DNA of 64,000 bases from JBEKHT01 sp049516595 (GCA_049516595.1 JBEKSY010000004.1:62001-126000), one strand, 5' to 3'; counted from the stretch's first letter, positions 32,958 to 42,762 are shown. A program made the numbers and translations. The notes: a model not told the origin generated them from the sequence alone.

Positions 32958-33626
32958 GTTTTCCTCCCGAACCCTGAGACTGCCATGAGGTCAAGCGGCG
33001 GGTTGCCCCTCCGTGTTCGGCCGGATCGAATGTCTCGCTCTACTCCGCGGCGGAGACAAGATTCGGGTGTTCCGCTAGCTCTTGCCCGACCGAGAGGCAG
33101 AGCTTGCCATGAGAAAGCCCCCACCGACTTATGCCCGGGCGAGACTAAGACAGCACGATGGCCGCCTCAACCAGGAACCGTGGTGCGCTCTTTCTCCCCT
33201 CCGCTCCAGAAGGCAGCGGAGGTCCCAAGAACGCACGCCCAGCCTCTACCCCACGGTTCCCCCTTCCCATCCGATCAGGGATGCGTCCTTCCTGCTTGAT
33301 CCGGTCCACCGGAGATCAGTTTCTCTACCCGGATCTCCAACGCGCACCCGACCCCCTCTAATCAGGCCGAGCTTGCCATGCCCACCCTGTCCTCACCCGA
33401 GAGCCCGCGGGGGAAATGCAGACCCAGGATCTTCTCCGCCAGCAGCCCCTCTTTCCAAGAGGGGGTGCGGATCCGTACAAAGGAATGCCCCGGGCTCCGA
33501 TGGGTCTCAGAGGAGTTTCCCCTTGAGGGGGCTTTCCCTTCTTCCAGAGGACTTCCCCCGAAAAAGCTGCTCATCCCCACGCAAAGCATGATCGAGGAGA
33601 CCCAGAGGGCGAGTCTCCCGACTCAA
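32958..33626. other. Intergenic region without a recognisable gene
   Basis: 669 bp between the LLM gene and the end of trmFO. Several short overlapping frames exist on both strands, with Pro/Ser/Arg-rich products and no motif. Nothing recognised. Confidence 0.45.
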
Positions 33627-35003
33627 CTAGACGGAGGAAGCCGGCGTTAGGGGAAGGGCGAGAGCGCCTTCCTGATCTGCGATGTAGTCCCGTAGTTGCT
33701 TAACGGCGCGAGCAGCAAGGGCTGCGCCTCGCTCGAGCTTTGCCCGCGGTGGATTCTCCAGCGGCGGGAGCAGGCCAAAGTTGGCCTTCATCGGTTGGAA
33801 GTGCTTCTCTTCCGCCGAAGTAATGTATCGGCAAAGGGCGCCGAGCATCGTGGTTGCCGGGAGTTCGAGCAGAGGTTCCCCGCTCAGGAGACGGGCAGCA
33901 TTCCATCCCGCGAGAAGGCCCGTGGCCACGTTTCCCATGTAGCCTTCCACGCCCGTGAGCTGGCCAGCCAAGAAGAGATCGGGTCGCGTCTTCAATTGAA
34001 GCGTCGGATGAAGCAAGCGCGGGCTGTTGACAAAGGTGTTCCGGTGCATCTGGCCGTAGCGCATGAACTCAGCCTTCTCCAGTCCCGGGATCAACCGCAA
34101 CACCCTCCTCTGCTCCGGGTACTTGAGGTTGGTCTGAAACCCTACGAGATTGTACAGGCTCCCCGCCCGGTCATCCTGGCGCAGCTGTACCACCGCGAAG
34201 GGCCGTTTCCAGGTGCGAGGATCCTGGAGCCCCACTGGCCTCATCGGGCCAAAAGCGAGCGTGTCCACCCCCCGCTCGGCCAGAATCTCCACCGGCAGAC
34301 AGCCCTCGAAGTATTCCTCAGCCCCTGCCCGCACCCCTGAACACAACGCCTCCTCATATTCACGCAGTGGGATGCGTTCTGCCTCCTTCAGTTCAGCGAC
34401 AAAGTCATAGTACTGTTCTCGATCCAAGGGACAATTCAGATAGTCAAAGGAAAGGCTTCGCCGGGAATCCCGAAAGGCCACCTGGGTGTCGATGCTCTCC
34501 GCTGAAACCATGGGGGCAACCGCATCAAAGAAGTAGAGATGGGCTGTGCCCGTGAGGCGCGCGATGGCATCAGAGAGAGCGGGCGAGGTCAAGGGGCCGG
34601 ATGCGACGATTGCGGGTGTGCTGGGGATCTCCGTGACCTCTTCCCGGACCACTTCAATTCTGGGATGACCCTGGATGCGCGCGGTGACACCCTCCGCGAA
34701 TGCGACCCGATCCACAGCCAGCGCCCCGCCGGCCGGGACAGAGGTCTCGCGCGCGACTTGCAGCAACAAGGAGCCCATCTCCTGCAGCTCCGCCTTCAGC
34801 AGTCCCCCGGCCCGATTCGGAAGGGCGGAGCCGAGCGAGTTCGAGCAAACGAGCTCCGCCAGGCGGTCCGTCCGGTGCGCCGCGGTCATCCGCAGCGGGC
34901 GCATCTCGTGGAGCTGAACTTGCAAGCCGCGTTCTGCGGCCTGCCAGGCCGCCTCACAACCTGCCAGACCGCCGCCTACCACGACCACATCCGAAGAGGG
35001 CAT
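33627..35003 (-). CDS. trmFO: tRNA (uracil-5-)-methyltransferase TrmFO (folate/FAD type)
   Basis: Makes m5U54 in tRNA T-loops using 5,10-methylene-THF and FADH2. About 458 residues. FAD-binding N-terminus VVVVGGGLAGCEAAWQAAERG, then LHEMRP..TAAHRTDRLAELVCSNSLGS with the conserved Cys, and C-terminal VEGYMGNVATGLLAGWNAARLL. These are diagnostic of TrmFO (formerly Gid). Start: ATG 35003 is preferred over ATG 35012, since the latter overlaps a TAGAAT -10 box (35016-35011). The gene is then leaderless. It shares the methylene-THF pool with the GlyA-GcvT fusion. Confidence 0.96.
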   Translation of the reverse strand: MPSSDVVVVGGGLAGCEAAWQAAERGLQVQLHEMRPLRMTAAHRTDRLAELVCSNSLGSALPNRAGGLLKAELQEMGSLLLQVARETSVPAGGALAVDRVAFAEGVTARIQGHPRIEVVREEVTEIPSTPAIVASGPLTSPALSDAIARLTGTAHLYFFDAVAPMVSAESIDTQVAFRDSRRSLSFDYLNCPLDREQYYDFVAELKEAERIPLREYEEALCSGVRAGAEEYFEGCLPVEILAERGVDTLAFGPMRPVGLQDPRTWKRPFAVVQLRQDDRAGSLYNLVGFQTNLKYPEQRRVLRLIPGLEKAEFMRYGQMHRNTFVNSPRLLHPTLQLKTRPDLFLAGQLTGVEGYMGNVATGLLAGWNAARLLSGEPLLELPATTMLGALCRYITSAEEKHFQPMKANFGLLPPLENPPRAKLERGAALAARAVKQLRDYIADQEGALALPLTPASSV

Positions 35004-35010
35004 CGCGCCC

Positions 35011-35016
35011 ATTCTA
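35011..35016 (-). promoter_or_regulatory. -10 box of trmFO, leaderless arrangement
   Basis: TAGAAT (35016-35011, minus strand) lies 7 nt before the ATG at 35003, with no Shine-Dalgarno. TTGGAT at 35038-35033, 16 nt further upstream, may be the -35 element. Confidence 0.5.
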
Positions 35017-35821
35017 CCAATTTGCCGCGCCGATCCAAGACGTTCTGAGAAAAATGGGAAGAGGCATGGTCATCTTGTGAGAGGTCGGGCATCGGCGCGA
35101 GCTCCGCTGCAACCGGTGTCCGGAAATCATCCCTGAGCCAGCTGAAATTCGGGGTCAATTCGCTCCCATGCATTCGGGGCGCTGTCCCGTCGACAAGGCT
35201 CTTGATTCTCTTGCCATCCCTACCTTAACTGGGATTCCAAGGCTGAACATACAACCGTGTGGGCTGCGCAGGTCCGAGTGGGGATGACCCCTGATCCGCA
35301 TGCGCGAAGGCACGCTGAAGATGCCGCGTCCTGCCCCAGTCGTGACCATCCTGTCCACGTGCAGAGCCTGTCGGCGAGAACGTCCAGGTTCCTATCAACT
35401 GCGGAACGGCCGACAGGTCTTGAGGAACCAACCTGCAACCTTTCAGCTAGGCCTGGGCATCTGGGAGCGCACCCGGATTACGCGAGGGTACGCACCTATC
35501 CGCACAGGCCTCTCGGGGTCTCCTAGCGGACCTGCGAAAAGCAATGGCCAACACGCTGTCTCGCCACCGAGGCGAGGCGCCTCGCTGACTCTTCTTGGGG
35601 GATCGCGCTACCCGGTGGCTCGATCGATCCCTCTATTTCCCTGGTCCCATTGGTGGCTTTCTTCCCCGGAGGGTTCCAGAGCCTGGGACGGCGATTCTCC
35701 GGCGGCTGTGAATTACAATGGCCAGGGTCTTCAGTCGGAGAGCTCCATCCGTGAGTCGGAGATTCGGCCGCAATCCCCGCGATTGCGCTTGCGGGGACAA
35801 ACCCAAGGAGCTGTGCCAAAC
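35017..35821. other. Long intergenic region before the YhfC-like gene
   Basis: About 800 bp between divergent trmFO and the YhfC-like gene. The open frame of the latter extends far upstream (to 35300), but the extension lacks hydrophobic or family character. A TACAAT box (35715-35720) is a possible promoter for the rightward gene. No gene is supported. Confidence 0.45.
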
Positions 35822-36703
35822 ATGGTCTCCTACATCGCCCATGCGCTGAACTGGCTCCTGATGATCGGAATGCCTTTAGGCCTGGGGGTCGTCCTGACCC
35901 GCAGGTTCCATTTCGGTTGGCGCCTTTGGTTCGTGGGGGCTGCCGGATTTGTCATCTCCCAAGTGGGACACATTCCTTTCAACGCCCTTCTGACGGCTCT
36001 CTTCTCCCCAGGAACCTTGGCCCATCTTCCCGCCGGCGAGCGGTTACTCGTGTCCGCAGCGATTCTGGGCCTTTCCGCCGGCCTGTTCGAGGAGATAACC
36101 CGATTCCTGGTCATGCTCCTCTGGGCCAAAGATGCCCGATCGTGGCGAAAGGGTGTTTTGCTGGGCGCCGGGCACGGAGGAGCCGAGGCGATTATCCTGG
36201 GCGGGCTGGTCCTGTATGCCTTCCTGCAGATGGTCGCTTTCCGCGGGGCCGACCTCAGCCGGCTTGTGCCCGCCAGCCAGCTGGCCTTGGCCCGGCAACA
36301 GATCACTGCCTACTGGTCTGCTCCTTGGTACGAGGACCTCTTGGGCGCCCTCGAACGCCTCTTCACCATCCCCGTTCAGATCTGTCTCAGCGTCATCGTC
36401 CTGCAGGCCCTCACTCGTAATCACCTTGGTTGGCTCGGGCTGGCGATTGGATGGCATGCTATCATCGACGGGATGACGGTGTTCTTGAGCGGCCGCCTGG
36501 GCGGCCTTCCTTGGGGAGTTTATGCAATTGAAGGCCTGGTGGGAGTATTCTCCTTGATCTCCGTGGGTGTTCTTCTTGCATTGCGTCAGCCGGAACCGCC
36601 GGAAGGTGAGACGACGCCCGTTGCCCCTCTCAGGCCATTTCCACGGGCGCCGCTGGAGGTTGAGGAAACCCCGGAAAGACTGGAACAAACGCGTTACGAC
36701 TGA
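35822..36703 (+). CDS. YhfC-family intramembrane metalloprotease
   Basis: Polytopic membrane protein of about 293 residues with some eight hydrophobic segments. It matches the YhfC (PF10086) family, related to CPBP proteases: GLFEEITRFLVMLLW carries the EExxR motif, GAGHGGAEAI gives the second metal-binding site and IGWHAIIDGM the third. A short charged cytoplasmic tail follows. Its substrate is unknown; such proteins may cut membrane proteins or act in peptide maturation. AAGGAG lies 10 nt upstream of ATG 35822; the GTG at 35814 is the alternative. An ABC transporter follows after 122 nt and could be functionally linked. Confidence 0.85.
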   Translation: MVSYIAHALNWLLMIGMPLGLGVVLTRRFHFGWRLWFVGAAGFVISQVGHIPFNALLTALFSPGTLAHLPAGERLLVSAAILGLSAGLFEEITRFLVMLLWAKDARSWRKGVLLGAGHGGAEAIILGGLVLYAFLQMVAFRGADLSRLVPASQLALARQQITAYWSAPWYEDLLGALERLFTIPVQICLSVIVLQALTRNHLGWLGLAIGWHAIIDGMTVFLSGRLGGLPWGVYAIEGLVGVFSLISVGVLLALRQPEPPEGETTPVAPLRPFPRAPLEVEETPERLEQTRYD

Positions 36704-36825
36704 CCCGGAGGTGAAAGGAGAAGTCGTGCAAGGTGCGAAGACATAATGAGCGTGAAATGTAGACTCCTCCCCGCGCGCTTTCGGCGCCCTGCCGGCATTG
36801 GGCCTGTCCGCTTGGGAGATCAGGA

Positions 36826-37734
36826 ATGATCCACACCGACAATCTGACCAAACGGTTCAACTCCACCCTGGCTGTCGACCGGCTATCCATTGACGTGCAG
36901 GACGGCGAGGTGTTCGGCTTTCTCGGTCCGAACGGGGCCGGGAAGACCACCACCGTGCGTATGCTCACCAGCCTGATCGGGTCCAGCAGCGGCAGCGCGG
37001 TGGTCAACGGCTTCACCCTAGGTAAGGACGACACGGCCATCCGAAGGACGGTGGGCATCCTCACCGAGACCCCAGGCATGTACGAGAACCTGAGTGCCGA
37101 GTACAACCTTCGCATCTTTGCCAATCTCTACGAGGTCAAGGATTCCCGGGGTCAAGTTGAAAAGTATCTGCGCATGCTCGGGCTCTGGGAGCGCCGCTTT
37201 GAGGAAGTGGGAACGTTCTCGAAGGGCATGAAGCAGAAGCTCGCGATCGCCCGCGCACTGCTCCACGAACCGCGCCTGCTCTTCCTGGATGAGCCGACCG
37301 CGGCCCTGGATCCCGAATCGGCTCACTTGGTCCGCGATTTCATCGCCGAGCTGCGCAAGGAGGGACGCACCATCTTCCTGTGCACGCACAACTTGGATGA
37401 GGCGGATCGGCTGTGCGACCGCATCGGGGTCTTCAAGACCCATTTGTTGGTTTTGGACACACCCGATCGATTGCGCTCGCAACTATTCGGCCGCAGGGTC
37501 GTGTTCCACCTCGGTCGTGCGGACGATAAGCTGCTGGATGCGGCCCGCAGTCTGCCATTCGTGCAGGAGGCCAAGATCCTGGAAAACAAGCTGGTGGTAC
37601 GAGTGGAGAACCCCGAGGCGCAGAACCCCGATCTGGTGCGGGCTCTGGTCGCGGCCGGAGCGGAGATCCAGTTCGTTGGCGAGCTGCGCCATTCTCTGGA
37701 GGACGTATACCTGGAACTGGTAAAGCAGGCATGA
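36826..37734 (+). CDS. ABC transporter ATP-binding protein
   Basis: ATPase subunit (302 residues) of an ABC-2 type exporter. Walker A is GPNGAGKTTTVRML, signature FSKGMKQKLAIARAL, Walker B LLFLDEPTAALDP, then the switch His in FLCTHNLDEADRLCD. A C-terminal extension of about 90 residues is typical of the NatA/YhaQ-like subfamily. ATG 36826. It overlaps the permease gene by 4 nt (ATGA). Substrate not predictable: lipid, antibiotic, peptide or Na+ are all possible for this class. Confidence 0.93.
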   Translation: MIHTDNLTKRFNSTLAVDRLSIDVQDGEVFGFLGPNGAGKTTTVRMLTSLIGSSSGSAVVNGFTLGKDDTAIRRTVGILTETPGMYENLSAEYNLRIFANLYEVKDSRGQVEKYLRMLGLWERRFEEVGTFSKGMKQKLAIARALLHEPRLLFLDEPTAALDPESAHLVRDFIAELRKEGRTIFLCTHNLDEADRLCDRIGVFKTHLLVLDTPDRLRSQLFGRRVVFHLGRADDKLLDAARSLPFVQEAKILENKLVVRVENPEAQNPDLVRALVAAGAEIQFVGELRHSLEDVYLELVKQA

Positions 37735-38522
37735 AGAAAATCAAGACGATCGTCGGGAAGGAATGGGCTGAGGTATTCAAGACCCGCATGGTCCTGTTCA
37801 CGGTCGCATTCCTGCCGCTGCTGATGGCGGCCCTCCCACTCGTGATCCTTCATGCCACGCGGAGCAGCGGCGCGGGGAATCCGATCGGGAACAACCTGCC
37901 GCAACAGTACAGCACAATCTGTCCGGCCAATCTGAGTGGCTCAGACTGCCTGCAGGTTGCCCTGGTGAGTGAGTTCATGCTGCTCTTCATGATTATCCCG
38001 GTGGCCGTCCCCGTCACGATCTCCGCCTATTCGATCGTCGGGGAAAAGACAACCCGCAGCCTGGAACCTCTTCTGGCAACCCCCATCACGACCGGTGAGC
38101 TGTTGGTCGGAAAATGCCTCGCTGCTCTCATCCCCGCGGTGGTGGCGACCGATGGCGCCTTCCTGATCTATGCGGTCGGGGCGGTGGTCATGACCCATAG
38201 CGGAATTCTCCTCAGCGCCGTCCTCGACATCCGTTGGCTGATCGCCGTGTTCGTCGTGGGCCCATTGATGGCCTTCTTGGCCATTATGGTCAGCATCATC
38301 GTGTCTTCCCGGGTGAACGACCCGCGGGTCGCCGAACAGCTATCGATGGTGGTGATCGTGCCGGTCTTGGGACTTTTCTTCGCTCAGGTGTCCGGGCTGT
38401 TGCTCATCAACCGGCAGCTCATTCTCCTATTGGCGGTCCTGCTTGCGGCCATTGACATCCTGATCGGCCTCTTGGGCGTTCACCTGTTCCAGAGAGAGGT
38501 CATCCTCACCCGCTGGAAGTAG
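37731..38522 (+). CDS. ABC-2 type transporter permease
   Basis: Membrane subunit (263 residues) with about six hydrophobic helices, coupled by overlap to the ATPase gene. It starts KKIKTIVGKEWAEVFKTRMVL, a common NatB/ABC-2 N-terminus with a long first extracellular loop (ICPANLSGSDC). YSIVGEKTTRSLEPLLATPITTGELLVGK is the usual ABC-2 permease loop. It ends just before the zinc-ribbon gene. Confidence 0.9.
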   Translation: MKKIKTIVGKEWAEVFKTRMVLFTVAFLPLLMAALPLVILHATRSSGAGNPIGNNLPQQYSTICPANLSGSDCLQVALVSEFMLLFMIIPVAVPVTISAYSIVGEKTTRSLEPLLATPITTGELLVGKCLAALIPAVVATDGAFLIYAVGAVVMTHSGILLSAVLDIRWLIAVFVVGPLMAFLAIMVSIIVSSRVNDPRVAEQLSMVVIVPVLGLFFAQVSGLLLINRQLILLLAVLLAAIDILIGLLGVHLFQREVILTRWK

Positions 38523-38526
38523 TGTC

Positions 38527-39309
38527 ATGCACCCACGCGCTCGATTCTTCCCCCTGGCTCTTCTGGCTGCGGCCCTCAACGCTCTTCTGCTCGTCTCCCC
38601 CTCGCTGGCAGATGGGAATGGCGCCCTGGGCCTCCGCCTCTCCCGAGACTTCGGCTACTCCTCCGGCTCCGGGCAAATCCAAGGCACCTTTACCTTGCAC
38701 GCGACCGGCCCGGGCGATCTGTCCCGCGTGGACTTCATCATCGACGCCCACACGATCGGGGAGGTAACCTATCCTCCCTTCCAATTTCAATTCAGCACGG
38801 ACGGCTTCGCACCTGGAAACCACTCTCTGAGCGCCGTGGGGTACACCACCGGGGGGCAGGAGCTGCAATCCCCTGAGATCCACGCCGAGTTCGTGACTGC
38901 CAGCCAAGCCACAAGCGGAACCCTGCAGGTCCTCGTCCCCCTTCTGGCGGTGATCCTGCTGGCGGTCGTGGGGTCGGCCTTGATCTCGGTTCTAGCCAGC
39001 GGCGGAAAGAAGGCCTCTCTCCCCGCTGGCGTGGAGCGAAACTACGGCCTGCGGGGCGGTGCCATTTGTCCCCGCTGTAGGCGGCCGTTCGTGCTCAGCC
39101 TTCTCTCGCCTCATGTGCTATCTTTCAAAGTCGCCCGCTGCCCTTATTGCGGCCGATTCGGCCTGGTCCGCCCCGCCTCGCGCAACGAACTGCGCCAAGC
39201 CGAAGCCGCCGAGCTGGATGCGGGCAAATCCTCCCTGCCCATCCCAGAAGAGGGTGAAGATGAGAAACTCCGCAGGGAGTTGGACGAGTCACGCTACCGG
39301 GAGTCATAA
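38527..39309 (+). CDS. Membrane protein with extracellular Ig-like domain and cytoplasmic zinc ribbon
   Basis: 260 residues, unknown family. A signal peptide or N-terminal helix (1-28) is followed by an extracellular beta-rich domain (about 35-125, VDFIIDAHTIGEVTYPPFQFQFSTDGF, resembling Ig-like folds), one membrane helix (about 133-157), and a cytoplasmic tail with a zinc ribbon: CPRC at 181-184 and CPYC at 205-208. The tail ends acidic. It starts 4 nt after the permease stop, so it is probably in the ABC operon and may be an accessory sensor. Function not known. Confidence 0.8.
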   Translation: MHPRARFFPLALLAAALNALLLVSPSLADGNGALGLRLSRDFGYSSGSGQIQGTFTLHATGPGDLSRVDFIIDAHTIGEVTYPPFQFQFSTDGFAPGNHSLSAVGYTTGGQELQSPEIHAEFVTASQATSGTLQVLVPLLAVILLAVVGSALISVLASGGKKASLPAGVERNYGLRGGAICPRCRRPFVLSLLSPHVLSFKVARCPYCGRFGLVRPASRNELRQAEAAELDAGKSSLPIPEEGEDEKLRRELDESRYRES

Positions 39310-39595
39310 CCTTCCTCATTCTGCGTGTGATTCTCAGATACCTGATCAGCAAATGAGGGACCCTTTCCGAGCCGGTGAAGGATGGCGCGTGGTGCACTCA
39401 ACCAAGTTCTTCCGCGAAAGGAGAGAGGCGATGGGAAGGCGGCCGGGTTCGCCGGACCCATAGGTGCTAACCGAGAATGCGCCGCTTGGGAGGACAGGAC
39501 GCCCGGCTCACCATTCCAGGCTGCCGAGCCGGAGGATTGGGCTCTAACCTCTTCTTCTGGTATGACCTTCTTTTCAGGAGCAACCCGGCCGGGAT

Positions 39596-39897
39596 ATGCC
39601 AATCTCAGAAGGGCTTGTGTCCAGGACTTTCAAATGCCCTGCTTGCGGGGCACCACTCCACCCCCCCCCGAGAACAGTGAGGCGAGCGTCCGATGCCCCT
39701 ACTGCTCCAACACCCTCATCGTTCCGGAGGAGATGCGTCGGACCAATCCGGAAGGGGTTGGGCTGCCCAGTCCGTTAGTCCCAAGTGGGACGGACCCGCC
39801 CGAGGTCCTCTGGGCGAAAGCCAGAGCGCTGAGGAAGGCGGCGCACGCCGAAAGGAAAATCCGCCGCGCGCAAAGGAGAGCCGCGCGACGCGGCTGA
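39596..39897 (+). pseudogene. Zinc-ribbon protein with frame break at a C9 run
   Basis: Frame one gives MPISEGLVSRTFKCPACGAPLHPPP; after a run of nine C (39661-39669) the sequence continues in another frame as ENSEASVRCPYCSNTLIVPEEMR and a Lys/Arg/Ala-rich helical tail ending at 39897. Adding one C would join them into a protein of about 100 residues with CPAC...CPYC, a normal zinc ribbon. Either the gene is frame-broken, the tract varies, or the homopolymer was misread. It lies downstream of a related zinc-ribbon gene. Confidence 0.75.
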
Positions 39898-40266
39898 ACT
39901 TTCTCAGGCCCAGCCCAATCATGGCGCTCCGCATTCCGACCCTCCGGGTGGCGGCATCGCTTCCATTTCCGACGACAGTGAATGGGAATTCCCCGCGGGT
40001 CAGGTCCTCACGGAACGGGTCATGCGGTCGGGCAAAGGCTTAGAAATCCGCCCAAGAGGTAACCAGCCTGGTCCATTGGAGTGGGTCCTTGCGGAGACTG
40101 GGCCGGACTCTTGGAAAGGGGTGAGGCAAGGTTCGAGCCGGACCCTCGGGCTCGAGGCCGTTGCAAGGCGAACCGAGGAGGTCAATGAAGCGACTCGGAG
40201 GAGCCGGAAGACCAGACTGGAGCCCAGAGAATGCCGATGCCCCAGCAACGATTGGAGGAAGGAAAA

Positions 40267-40716
40267 TTGTCTTCAATCAAGAATACCATCGAAGGTTGGT
40301 CTAGTGGCTCGCTTCCACCCCCGATAGCCAAGCTGTTGGGTATCTCCCTCAGGGAGTGGAAGGAAGGAGAATCCACGTTAGAAATGCGGGTCGGCTCTAC
40401 CTACCACAACCCGCTCGGCACGGTCCACGGTGGTATCCTGTGCGACCTGTCGGATGCTGCGATGGGAACGGCTGTCGCCTCCCTGCTGAATCCGGGTGAG
40501 ACCTTCACCACGATCGAGCTGGCGGCCCACTTCTTCTTTTCCTTGAAGGAAGGTCTCATCACAGCGCGTGCCAAAGTCCTCCGCAAAGGGCGGACGATCG
40601 CCTTCGTCGAATGCGACGTGACTGACGAGACAAACCAGCTCATCGGGAAGTTCAGCTCGACCTGCCTGCTGAGATCAGGGGAGAAGCGAGAGAATCACAA
40701 ACCAACTCAGGCGTAA
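40267..40716 (+). CDS. PaaI/YdiI-type hotdog thioesterase
   Basis: Hotdog-fold acyl-CoA thioesterase, about 149 residues. The catalytic and binding stretch is NPLGTVHGGILCDLSDAAMGTAV, with the conserved HGG and Asp, followed by TTIELAAHFFFSLKEGLITARAKVLRKGRTIAFVECDVTDE. Start: a TTG at 40267 has a perfectly placed GGAGG (8 nt upstream); ATG 40231 and 40237 are alternatives. Probably hydrolyses aryl- or acyl-CoA; the substrate is unknown. No operon partner is clear. Confidence 0.88.
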   Translation: MSSIKNTIEGWSSGSLPPPIAKLLGISLREWKEGESTLEMRVGSTYHNPLGTVHGGILCDLSDAAMGTAVASLLNPGETFTTIELAAHFFFSLKEGLITARAKVLRKGRTIAFVECDVTDETNQLIGKFSSTCLLRSGEKRENHKPTQA

Positions 40717-40874
40717 TCTGCGCCGCCAGGCAACTTGGACTCGGCCGCGAGAGCGAAAGGCACAACCGTTGACCTGGGCGGTACGAGAATCGAGGAGCGG
40801 TGCCAGCTCTTGCGTTTCATGGGCCGGCAACCCGCAGGCGCACCGACGCCAGGGCCTATTCACGGATTGGCTTG

Positions 40875-41771
40875 ATGGCCACCCTTGTTGAACCGGTCGA
40901 TGAGCACAACCTGGGAGACTTCCTGCAGTACTGCCATCAGTACGGCCCGGTGCACGATGACTCCTATCTGCCGGGTCGGGACTTTGCTGTCAACCTGGAT
41001 CACCCCTCGTACCTGCTGCTTGAAGATGGAAAGCCAGCGGGCGCGGTATCCCTGATCCGTGGCATGGCCCATCGCCAGGCCAGACGGGGCAGATTCTCCG
41101 TTTTTCACTCGCTCATCCCCTCGGCTCGAGCCTACTCCCAGCTCTACCAAGCCATCAGCGCGCACTTTGAGAGCCTCGACCGGGTCTTCTTGTTCGTCCC
41201 TCGGGACAGGCAAGACACAAGGAGTACCCTCGTTGAGTTGGGGTTTGAGGTGGAGCGGACCTCCTTCGTCCTTTGCCTTGAAAACCCCCGACCCCATTCG
41301 GTAGAATTCGGGGAAGGGTTCTCGGTGGTTTCCCTGAAGCCGAATGACTTGCCTAGGATAGGCGAGTTTGCCGACACCACGAACAGTGACTTTCGTGACG
41401 TGGCTGGCCACATGGACCTATCCCGGGCGGACGTGAGGGGATGGTTCTTGGGACCTTCCTCTCTCGAGAATGGGATTTCGTTGTTGTGCCACGATGGCGA
41501 ACCCATCGGGAGCGTGTGCATCTTGCGGGGTTTCGGGAACCAAGCGGCCTCAGAAATTACCGCCCTGAGCGTGTCAAATGCGTTTCGGGGCCAGGGGCTG
41601 GGTCGGCGCCTTCTTCGATGGGCCGTCAACTTTTCAATGTCCAGTGGACGGAAGCCCATTTACCTTTCCATGAACGGCGAAAACGATTCCGCCCTGCGGC
41701 TCTACCTTTCAGAGGGATTCATCCTCAAGAAGACCGTAGACTGTTACGAGAAGGACGTTCGAGATGCCTAG
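40875..41771 (+). CDS. GNAT-family N-acetyltransferase (tandem)
   Basis: 298 residues with two GNAT-like halves. The C-terminal half has the acetyl-CoA loop ALSVSNAFRGQGLGRRLLRWAV and YLSMNGENDSALRLYLSEGFILKKT, clear GNAT motifs A and B. The N-terminal half (FAVNLDHPSYLLLEDGKPAGAVSLI) is degenerate. Start ATG 40875; the longer frame to 40800 is less likely. Target unknown. Confidence 0.85.
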   Translation: MATLVEPVDEHNLGDFLQYCHQYGPVHDDSYLPGRDFAVNLDHPSYLLLEDGKPAGAVSLIRGMAHRQARRGRFSVFHSLIPSARAYSQLYQAISAHFESLDRVFLFVPRDRQDTRSTLVELGFEVERTSFVLCLENPRPHSVEFGEGFSVVSLKPNDLPRIGEFADTTNSDFRDVAGHMDLSRADVRGWFLGPSSLENGISLLCHDGEPIGSVCILRGFGNQAASEITALSVSNAFRGQGLGRRLLRWAVNFSMSSGRKPIYLSMNGENDSALRLYLSEGFILKKTVDCYEKDVRDA

Positions 41772-41895
41772 GATTGCGTTTGACCCTTGCCTGGCTGCCT
41801 CGGGCCCGGAGCAACCGGGGTGGTGGCGGTTGTGCGCCATTTCGCCAGGCGACCGGCTATGCCGCGTTGGTCATGGGATCAGGGAGGTTGGGGGC

Positions 41896-42381
41896 ATGAA
41901 GACTCGATTGGGTAGGACATGGGCAATCGTCGCCATGTTCGTGCTGAGTGGCTGTGGCACGATCCGACCGCCCTGGCAGCGATCCGCGACGGTCACCGTG
42001 ATGTTTGACCTGGCTGGGGGTGGCTCCGGCTTCTCCCTCTCGGTCTATGCTCAGGAGGTTCGCACGGGCAAGACGTATTATGAACTGTACTCTTCAGGTG
42101 CCCATGGAGGGGTCATCCTTCCCACCTCGGGGCCTCTCACGTTCTCAGTGGATGCTCCAGGCACCTACATCTTCTACGCCAACATGATTAATGCGCCCGA
42201 GGACTACCATTTCGGGGCCACGGGGTGCGGGCCCGGGCCCGAGTGCGCCTCCTCCGACCTGAAAGCGATCGATGTTTCGCCGGGACACAGCTACGAAATC
42301 TACTTCAGTGATCGGTCGGGCGAGCGGCATGCACCCGTCCCAACCCCTCATGCGCCCGTTACGGTGCCATGGCAGAGATGA
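41896..42381 (+). CDS. Predicted lipoprotein, unknown function
   Basis: 161 residues with a lipobox at LSGC (about residue 19-22), so lipid-anchored outside the cell. The rest is beta-rich (TVTVMFDLAGGGSGFSLSVYAQEVRTGK, FSVDAPGTYIFYANMINAPEDYHF) and suggests a beta-sandwich domain. Two Cys (CGPGPEC) may form a disulfide. ATG 41896, GGGAGG about 10 nt upstream. It begins 125 nt after the GNAT gene. No family recognised. Confidence 0.72.
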   Translation: MKTRLGRTWAIVAMFVLSGCGTIRPPWQRSATVTVMFDLAGGGSGFSLSVYAQEVRTGKTYYELYSSGAHGGVILPTSGPLTFSVDAPGTYIFYANMINAPEDYHFGATGCGPGPECASSDLKAIDVSPGHSYEIYFSDRSGERHAPVPTPHAPVTVPWQR

Positions 42382-42762
42382 GGGACTCGACATTGAAGGA
42401 TCGAGAAGGCGTGCGACTTGCTTGTCTCATCCCAGGCCATGGGACCTCCCGGAAGTGGCCTCCTTGCCCTACTGGGGCGAGGCCCGGTCGCATCCGAGAG
42501 TCTGGGCCCGGCCCCCGCTCCGCCAGACCCACTTCCTGATGCAATGGCCGAGGTCATCTTGACTTGGATGCAGGCTTGTCCTACATTGAAAATATGACCG
42601 GTTCGGCCCCACCGAACTCATTGGGTGCGACCCCCGCTGGGATGGGCCATTCGCCGAATGGCCCCGGGGAGGGAGGCGCTCTCGGGCCAATGCCTTGCCA
42701 GGCAGGCAACCGTTCTTGGAGAATGAGCTTGTCAAGAGATGTACGAGGAGGTGATGATAACC

